Origin: Zygophlyctis sp. KS116
Taxonomy: Eukaryota; Chytridiomycota
DNA length: 28,001 nt
Assembly: GCA_054661495.1 (NCBI GenBank)
Contig: BAAFSQ010000129.1
Coordinates: forward strand, 1-28,001
Reading direction: 5' to 3'
In this document: positions 20,424-28,001 of the stretch, piece by piece
Layout of the letters: every line of letters starts with the position of its first letter
How positions within the stretch are numbered: position 1 is the stretch's first letter
Program-made: the position numbers and the translations under genes
Notes under the pieces: model-generated
The model's database searches: none
Seen by the model: only the letters and a program-made list of their open reading frames with translations
Told to the model about the DNA's origin: nothing

Positions 20424-20580
20424 TGCGTGTGACCTCGACACTCTTTCTAATTCGTACAAGATTTTATCTAGTATCTATGCTTTCTAGTGTCTAGTAGTGT
20501 TCTATAAGTAGTAGTGTTTAGTAGTTTATAATAGATTTTTTAAATATAATAAAGTATCGCTGATTAACTACTTAAGAAAT

Positions 20581-22370
20581 ATGAGAAATGATAAAATACT
20601 AAATTCAGCAATTATAGAGGATGCTACAGAATTATATCCTCTACAAGATACTAGTATTTCTTGTGAAAATGAGGATTCAGTTCTAAAATCTAAAGAGAAC
20701 ATTATTTTATGCAAGAACAAAAGAGAGTTGTTTAGATTTAAAACTCAACCTCAAATAGATGGGAATTTGTCATTGGGGACATTGTTTTATCTACAAAGAC
20801 ATGTATTTATGATATTCACAGACGTGATTCTGGTTTTGTTGCTCAGTAATTCTATTTGGACTCTGTATTCAACTGCATTATCTATAGATATATCAATTTT
20901 ATCATATCTTGGAGTGTATTGTCCAATATATTTCTCAATTATAAAATGTTTTTGGCATTTAGATGGTAAATTTATTCAATTAAAATATAGCATCATATGG
21001 ACATGATAATATACTGTATTATGTAATTAATGGTACAAGGTTGGTTTTGTATTATGGGATATGTTATACTGGTCCATCAGTGTATAATTCTAATGGAGCT
21101 AATCTATTTGCGTTTTCAGTCTTTCTTTCTGCTCAACGATTTCTTGTATTGGTTTTTAAATGTATGTTTTATACTACTAAAAGCAGGTTTTATGGCTTTT
21201 AAATTTAAGAAATTATCATCAAGAAATGTAGTGTTGATGATAACTATGGATTTAATTCCATTATCATTTTATGTTGCTATTGCTGTTTTACAATCAATTT
21301 TAAAACATAGGATGGATTTAATATATCTAATATGGGCATTTGGGATTGTTGCTGATTTTATTACATTGATTGTGATTGATGGTGTAAATGTTTGGACTAG
21401 AACAAATATTAAGCCAGATGATTTAAGTCTAATAGTTTCTAAAAAGACGTATACAGAACAATTAAGTTCAGATCCTTTTGATCGTATGAAAATAGTGACT
21501 TTAACGGCTTTTGCATGGGGTGGAAGTCAATTGTTTCCAAGTCGTAATGGAGTTGGAATGCCAGATTTATTTGTTTCTATTGATTATAATAATTCAGATT
21601 TTCTAGTTGGAATGATGGGCATTTTAATAATCTATTTTTTGATGCGATGTTATGTTGCTGCAAGTACTAATATATGTATTTTCAAGGATGATGCAAAGGA
21701 TACAATGTCTAAAAGAGTAAATATTCTAATTGGATTACAAAAACTATTACATGTGTTTATTCATGCAATTTTATTTTTGGTATTGAATTTATTAAAGAGA
21801 TGCATTAAAGATATATGGGATAACTTTAACAGGTTTCCTGGAACAGGATTTTACTTTGATTTTGGAAAGATTACAGGATATCAATTCTCTTTATGGCGAT
21901 CTCTACCATATCCAACACAAGACACGTTTACTAATTTTCTAAGACCTTGGGTGGCTAATCAAACCATGGCTAGTACACCTCCCCCTGGATTGTATTCTAT
22001 TCCTTCTTATATGTCTGGAACATCTCTATTACACGTTCCTCTTATTCAACCAGATGTTGTATTCTGTGTCGCATTAGGACTTTTCAACTTGTTTTTACTG
22101 TTTATACATTGGACAAATCAAGGGATTGAAATTTATCAAAGTAGTCAAGATCCGGTGGATGAATCAATGCCTTTATTTAAATCAATTTTCTTTACAAACA
22201 ATAGCATCATAAAGATAATGAATGCAGCGATTTTCTTTGCAATAGCCCCAATAGACGTAAGATATCTAAATATTCTCTGCAAGATGATCGTCATTACATC
22301 GACTACGTTTATACAAGTGTTATGGGATGATTCACAAAGAATCTCTGGCTACCAAAGATCTTTTACCTGA
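20581..22370 (+). CDS. Multi-pass membrane protein of unknown function (copy 2)
   Basis: Identical to 15182-16971, with 25-nt introns at 20966-20990 and 21162-21186 and a 579-aa product carrying about nine to eleven membrane segments. All flanking sequence up to the neighbouring genes is also duplicated, so both copies should be equally active if the duplication is real. Confidence 0.75.
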
Positions 22371-22412
22371 TTGGCTCCAAATGTATAATCCCTGATTTTT
22401 AAATAAATATTA

Positions 22413-22604
22413 TCATACTACAATTGTCATTCCTCCTCCAATGATTCCGTAAGCTATCGAAAAGGTTTTTCTAGTGAGCGATCGTATTTCCTTTTTATGC
22501 TTTTCTATTTCCTCTTTTGACATTCCAGCCATCGGATCTTTAAAATGCATGAACCGCCTACTATTTTTCAATGGCGCCAAGCTCTTCAAACTCTTTAATA
22601 GCAT
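22413..22604 (-). CDS. Small 63-aa single-TM protein (copy 2)
   Basis: Identical to 17014-17205: basic amphipathic leader, then a Gly-rich C-terminal hydrophobic span. It is divergent from the intact kinesin gene across 43 bp, with the GCGCGT box at 22634-22639 between them. Confidence 0.55.
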   Translation of the reverse strand: MLLKSLKSLAPLKNSRRFMHFKDPMAGMSKEEIEKHKKEIRSLTRKTFSIAYGIIGGGMTIVV

Positions 22605-22633
22605 TGGATTTGCGTTTAATTCTTCCGAAGCCT

Positions 22634-22639
22634 GCGCGT
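22634..22639. promoter_or_regulatory. GCGCGT (ACGCGC) box in the kinesin divergent promoter, copy 2
   Basis: Duplicate of 17235-17240, here upstream of the intact kinesin. It lies 9 bp before the ATG at 22648, so it may be in the leader or may mark a very short leader. Confidence 0.3.
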
Positions 22640-22647
22640 TCTTCTAG

Positions 22648-25310
22648 ATGGAATCTAAAGGGACAATACAGATCTATTGCCGAGTCCGACCGACCAAACC
22701 TAATGTTCGAATCTCTGATGATAGATACTGGATAAAGAATCCTGAAATTATTGATGAGAATGATCCAGATTCAGTACCAAAACTGGGATTTTTCATTCCA
22801 AAAGATCTTGGCTCAGGCATGATTAACAATCAACGAGAAAATTATGAATTCAAGTTTGATCGTGTATTTGGCATGAACACTCAACAAGGTAATATCTTTA
22901 TTTTAAACATGTAGAGGAAATTTTTGGTAAATTACTAGAAATAATATATAGATGTTGTTGCTAAACCTGTGATTTCTAGGTAATTTCAAGGATCAATATG
23001 ATCTAAACAAGTCTCATTAGATAGCGTGATTGAAGGTTATAATGGGACAATTTTTGCATATGGACAGGTAATCAATTATACAAAAATAACCCATTAGACA
23101 GGATCCGGAAAAACATTTACAATCACTGGAGGGGCAGAAAAGTATTCTGATAGAGGTATAATACCACGATCTATACAGCACATGTTTAAGGAAAAAAGCA
23201 AGGTAAATTTAATAATTGTAAATTCAAGTCTGATCGGCATTTCGAATTTGCAGTTTCTTATCTAGAAATATATAATGAAATTGGTTATGATTTGTTGGAT
23301 AATTCTAGAGAAGCAAAAAAACTGGAAGATTTACCGTAAATATTCTAATTTTTTAATTATTAGGAGGATTACGCTACAAGAAGATGCGGAAGATCTCATT
23401 CATTTGAAAAATTTAAGTGTGATTCCAGTTTCAAGTGAAGAAGATGCTCTAAATCTCTTATTTGTTGGTGATACAAATCGTATGATTGCAGAAACGCCAT
23501 CAAATCCTTCATCTTCTAGAAGTCACTGCATTTTCATTATTTCAGTTTCCAGTAGAAGTAATAATGGTGATACTATTCGTAAAAGTAAATTACATCTTGT
23601 AGATCTTGCTGGGTAAGACATTCTAGGCAAATTCATATACTAGTTCTGAAAGAGTAGCTCGGACCGGCATTGCAGGAAATCTATTGAAAGAAGCCAAATA
23701 TATTAATCTTTCATTACACTACTTAGAACAGGTTATTGTCGCACTGCACGAAAAAGCTCTTGGTAAACGAACTCATGTACCGTATCGAAACTCTACAATG
23801 ACTTCAGTTTTGAGAGATTCGTTAGGAGGAAACTGCAAAACTACAATGATTGCTACATGTGCAGTTGAAGATTCACTAATTGATGTATCTAGTCTCAAAT
23901 AATGAATTAATTCTAGGAATCAATATCAACATGTCGATTTGCGCAGAGAGTCGCTTTGATATCTAATAAAGCAGTTCTAAATGAAGAAATGGACCCGTAT
24001 CTCACAATCGCACGTCTCCAGAAAGAGATCACCCGATTAAAAACTGAACTGGCTATTGCAAGGGGGGAAACTGGTGATTCTAATGAAGAGTTGCCAGATT
24101 ATGAATTAGAAAGGTATATTGTCATCAATTTATTTCAAATAGAATCAAACAGATGGTCGATGATTTCCTCTCAAATCAATCAAATGAACTATGTTTTAGT
24201 GATTTCAGAAAAATTACTGCCGCATTTAATATTCTTCGAGTATTTTACAGCTTTTAATTTAATAGGAATTGATTCATAAAAGGGGATCAGGTGCAATCTC
24301 TTCGATCCCTTCACAAAAATTGGTAGAGCTGAAAGAAGCCACAAATAATCAAAATCCAACTAAAGAGGACTCCAAAAATCTAAGCCAAATACTAGATCAC
24401 AGAGATAATGAGATTAGTAAGTTAATAGAATGTGAAAATAACATTTTAGAAATTCTTGTAAGCATGGTGAATCAGCTCAAGTTAAAGCTTGAAGCTTCAG
24501 GGGAAACAAATACTGTAAAAGCAAACCATATAATTCTTAGGAAAAAACGATCACTCAAATCGAAGCAGAGACAACTGCATCTCCAGCGTCACAAAAACCT
24601 ATATCAACTAGCCAAACGCTTGAATCAATTTCAAAGCTGAAATCCAGTATCCCTAAACTAACTACAGAAAAAGCCAAAGCCTTTGAAATATTCAAGAACG
24701 GTTATCCATCTGGAGCTTGGATTGATGGCCAAAAAGCCTTGCTAAAGAGCAAATACGGTGAAGCTAAAGCTCTTGGAGAAGTAGCACAGGCTAATAGAAA
24801 CGATATTAGTATTTTACAATATATTAATCTCTTAGAGCATTTAAAAGAACTGATTGGAAATTCCGACGCAAATGAAAGTGACAAATCAGAGTGGAGAGAG
24901 CTAATATCCAAAAAAGTAGCAGAGTAAAAATATTTAAATTGAAAAATAGATACAAAATATCATATGGGAAACTAAAAGAATTGAAGATGGAGATTGAACA
25001 TTTGCAACACTTACTCGAACATGCAAGAACACGCTTAACTAGAGATTTTGAACACTGGTATGTCCACGTCTATCTAGAAACCCCAAATACCACAGACAGC
25101 AAATTAACCCAAAGCATTTCTACAACATCACTCGTTGAAGCTATACAGCCAAATGAGTGTAAAGTTGAAGTCCATACCCGTGCAATTGCAAACGTAAGTT
25201 ACTTTTTTTAAACCAAGGCCACTCCAACAAAGTCAAAAATTCAATCTGATATTGAAGCATTTTATAGATGTCAAAGAGAGCTAAATTCTAGCCTAGCCAA
25301 GAAAAAATAA
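22648..25310 (+). CDS. KIF6-type kinesin (kinesin-9 family), complete
   Basis: Microtubule motor. Thirteen introns (24-32 nt, except intron 3 at 22980-23024, 45 nt) join 14 exons to about 762 aa, near the ~810 of human KIF6. The motor domain is N-terminal: IQIYCRVRPTKP, the KIF6-specific FIPKDLGSGMINNQRENYEF, P-loop GQTGSGKT (107-114), SYLEIYNE, switch I PSSSRSHCIF, switch II LVDLAGSERVA, EAKYINLSLHYLEQV and RNSTMTSVLRDSLGGNC. After the neck come coiled coils and a tail that also tracks KIF6 (KAFEIFKNGYPSG, YGEAKALGE, LKMEIEHLQHLLEHA, SDIEAFYRCQ). Kinesin-9 proteins act in motile cilia, on the axoneme or central pair, so the gene argues for a flagellated life stage. It shares a 43-bp divergent promoter with the 63-aa gene. 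Confidence 0.95.
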
Positions 25311-25373
25311 TAACATATTTGTAGTTTAGGATCATTTTGATCTTTCCTTGAATTAATCATCATCGGAACTCTG

Positions 25374-26430
25374 ATGAGTCTGACACAAGAAGAGTACCGA
25401 CGCAAGTTGGAGGAATATAAGAAAAGCAAGGAAATTCAAAAGTATTGACTTTATTATTGTAAACAATAGGCTCAAGTTAGCGTCTGATAAAGAGAATAAG
25501 AAGCTGAGCGCCAACCGTGGATGTCCGAAACAGGAGAAAACCATTGTTTCTGGGCAGCTGAATAAGACTGCACGGTTTGATGTAAAGAGGAAATCGGTTG
25601 TTCCTACTAAAAACGCTAAAATCTCTGTACTTAAGCCGACTCAGCAAGAATCTAATTCACGTGATACAGTACTCAATGATACCGTGGCTAATGCTCACAC
25701 TAGCACTGTCTCTGATGCAGTTATGATGACTAATAATTCAAATCAAGAATCAATTATCTCTTTTGATAACTTAACTAAACCTTCTGATTCTAAATGTACA
25801 AGTTGTAATCCAAGTCCTGGTATTGTCAGAGATGTACCGGTCAATGGTCAGAATATTGAATGCGATCAAAAGATTGATATTGAAAAAGTCATTAGTGAAC
25901 CATTGGTTGCGAAGAATGAAATCCTAGATATTGCAAACATGCTTGAATCACTTCAGCTACAAACTCCAGCCAAACATATTTCAACAAAAACACCGAAAGA
26001 AGAAACTAAATCTCTCAATATTAAGATGGCTGGAGATGGAGTATGCATCAATACAGACGGGACATGTTTAACGGTACTGACTCCAGTGAGGGCTTCCCGA
26101 AAAGTTGAAAAAGGTACGTATTTTCTAAATATGAAATTTATAGAATTGGGAGTGAAAAATGTTATAACTCCCGTAAGAAGATCAATAAGAAATGCCCTTA
26201 TGATTCCACAAGATTCGTCAGTTAAAAAACACGACCAGATCCATAATCTACTGAATGATCATGATTTTGCATATGTTCCAAATGATGTAAACTTAAATAT
26301 TTCTAATCATAGGCTTTTAAGGAGAATTAGCTGTAAAACAGTCGCCAAATATGATTTTGAGAGAACTCTCAAATACAAAACATTTTTAAGCAGCGGACAT
26401 TTCATTGAGCAACAGAAAAATGAGATGTAG
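25374..26430 (+). CDS. CKAP2-like spindle/cytoskeleton-associated protein
   Basis: Three exons, with introns 25442-25469 (28 nt) and 26114-26143 (30 nt, in frame and easily missed), give about 332 aa. The N-terminus EEYRRKLEEYKKSKEIQKLKL resembles the conserved start of vertebrate CKAP2/CKAP2L, and directly after it is a KEN box (SDKEN, residues 28-32), the APC/C degradation signal these proteins use. The middle is Ser/Thr/Lys-rich and unstructured. The C-terminus has two TPVR motifs (LTPVRASRKVEKEL and ITPVRRSIRNAL) and then DFAYVPNDVNLN, the order seen in the CKAP2 C-terminal domain, which binds and stabilises spindle microtubules. Similarity was read by eye from short motifs, so orthology is probable, not proven. 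It starts 63 bp after the kinesin stop, same strand. Confidence 0.6.
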
Positions 26431-26592
26431 TTTTAGGTCACTAGGATCCTTGAACTGATCGATCTTATCTTTGATATTTTCGGACATGATAATCCAACTT
26501 AAAATCACTTCGGTCGGTGATGACCATCCCATCCAATCCAATCGGTCCAGTCAAACAAACGGATTATCTCCGAATCATTCAGTTTACAAATC

Positions 26593-27838
<1,246 letters not shown>

Positions 27839-27918
27839 GTGCAAATAAACGATTTATTCTTATCAAATCATATATCCAATCTTATCCGATAACAACTCGA
27901 GAGCCATTTGTCCGAACT

Positions 27919-27924
27919 GCGCGT
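27919..27924. promoter_or_regulatory. GCGCGT box in the intergenic end of the window
   Basis: Same ACGCGC core as at 17235 and 3565. On the - strand it reads AACGCGCAGTTCGGA, close to AACGCGCAGGCTTCGGA upstream of the 63-aa gene (17206-17245), so more than the hexamer is shared. No gene was identified within the window that it would serve; one may lie to the right. Confidence 0.25.
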
Positions 27925-27993
27925 TTCAAGACAAAATTTTCATTTTAAAAAGCGAAAATTTGCATTCAAATTTTGTAGTCTAGGTCTTGAAAC
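27923..27993. repeat. Imperfect inverted repeat after the GMD gene
   Basis: GTTTCAAGAC (27923-27932) is matched by GTCTTGAAAC (27984-27993), and inside these AAAATTT (27933-27939) is matched by AAATTTT (27968-27974), separated by an unpaired insert on one side. It could form a bulged hairpin of about 17 pairs. It may be a remnant of a small foldback element or a transcript-end structure; the window stops 8 bp further on, so its context is cut. Confidence 0.4.
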
Positions 27994-28001
27994 TCCTTAC
28001 C

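Larger units (their letters stand above)
19692..23660. repeat. 3,969-bp direct duplication, right copy
   Basis: Second copy of 14293-18261, in the same orientation. Here the right edge is the natural one: kinesin sequence continues past 23660 (ARTGIAGNLL follows GSERV), while the left edge cuts oligopeptidase B. The two copies together therefore preserve one intact version of every gene, as expected for a tandem duplication whose join carries inserted DNA. Confidence 0.95.

Noticed and set aside
22952-23067. Apparent frame break in the kinesin between KPVI and SVIEG
   Set aside because: The nearer acceptors leave the frame wrong, but the acceptor ending at 23024 gives a 45-nt intron and KPVISSVIEGYNG in frame, matching KIF6. 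No error is needed.
14293-23660. LTR-type element: 4-kb direct repeats around a retropepsin-like gene
   Set aside because: The repeats contain intron-bearing host genes and cut two host genes at their outer or inner edge, with no reverse transcriptase, integrase or terminal motifs. This is a segmental duplication, not an element.
26390-26488. 33-codon frame on the - strand starting MSENIKDK
   Set aside because: It overlaps the 3' end of the CKAP2-like coding sequence, has no family resemblance and no spliceable continuation that I could find.
27882-27930. Possible C-terminal exon on the - strand (KRAVRTNGSRVVIG then stop)
   Set aside because: Only about 20 codons after an in-frame stop, no clear acceptor and no family. 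It coincides with the ACGCGC block and inverted repeat and remains open until the right-hand sequence is known.

Overview
The window looks like nuclear DNA of a compact, AT-rich genome from a flagellated fungus-lineage eukaryote, such as a zoosporic early-diverging fungus or a close opisthosporidian or chytrid-grade relative. Three things point there. An ABC half-transporter with an EGF-like/cysteine-rich luminal head is a clear match to fungal Adp1. A full kinesin-9 motor of the KIF6 type normally goes with cilia or flagella. Intergenic gaps are mostly 13-200 bp, and I could place 61 distinct introns, nearly all 24-33 nt, with GT...AG ends. I cannot name the species.

Layout. 1-47 may be the last exon of a gene from the left. 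115-3552 (-) is the Adp1-like ABCG transporter. 3954-7465 (-) is a 1,125-aa ankyrin/coiled-coil protein, which shares a 54-bp divergent promoter holding a perfect CRE palindrome with an LRR protein (7520-8957, +). A three-finger C2H2 regulator (9017-9718, +) follows, then an STK32/YANK-type kinase (9895-11409, -), an unrecognised acidic/Arg-rich protein (11614-12279, +), oligopeptidase B (12293-14728, -) and, directly abutting it, a twin-CX9C Cmc1-like protein (14729-15024, -). Next come a multi-pass membrane protein (15182-16971, +), a 63-aa one-TM protein (17014-17205, -) and the 5' part of a KIF6-like kinesin.

The centre is rearranged. Bases 14293-18261 recur, identical by eye, at 19692-23660 (3,969 bp, offset 5,399). 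Between the copies lies a 1,430-bp spacer of clearly different character: about half G+C, intronless, with its own TATA box and telomere-like promoter motif. It carries a truncated membrane-protein gene and an intact retropepsin-like gene. As a result the left copy has a complete oligopeptidase B and a truncated kinesin, while the right copy has a truncated oligopeptidase B and a complete kinesin (22648-25310). The Cmc1-like, membrane and 63-aa genes are present twice. This is either a very recent tandem duplication with foreign filler DNA or an assembly chimera.

The right end holds a CKAP2-like spindle-associated protein with a KEN box (25374-26430, +), GDP-mannose 4,6-dehydratase (26593-27838, +) and an inverted repeat. 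Most genes are ordinary cell biology (membrane transport, microtubule motor and spindle, kinase signalling, mitochondrial assembly, nucleotide-sugar synthesis). They do not form one pathway, though KIF6 and the CKAP2-like gene are both microtubule-related and adjacent. Exon models were read by hand from splice consensus, frame and family similarity. No searches were run.
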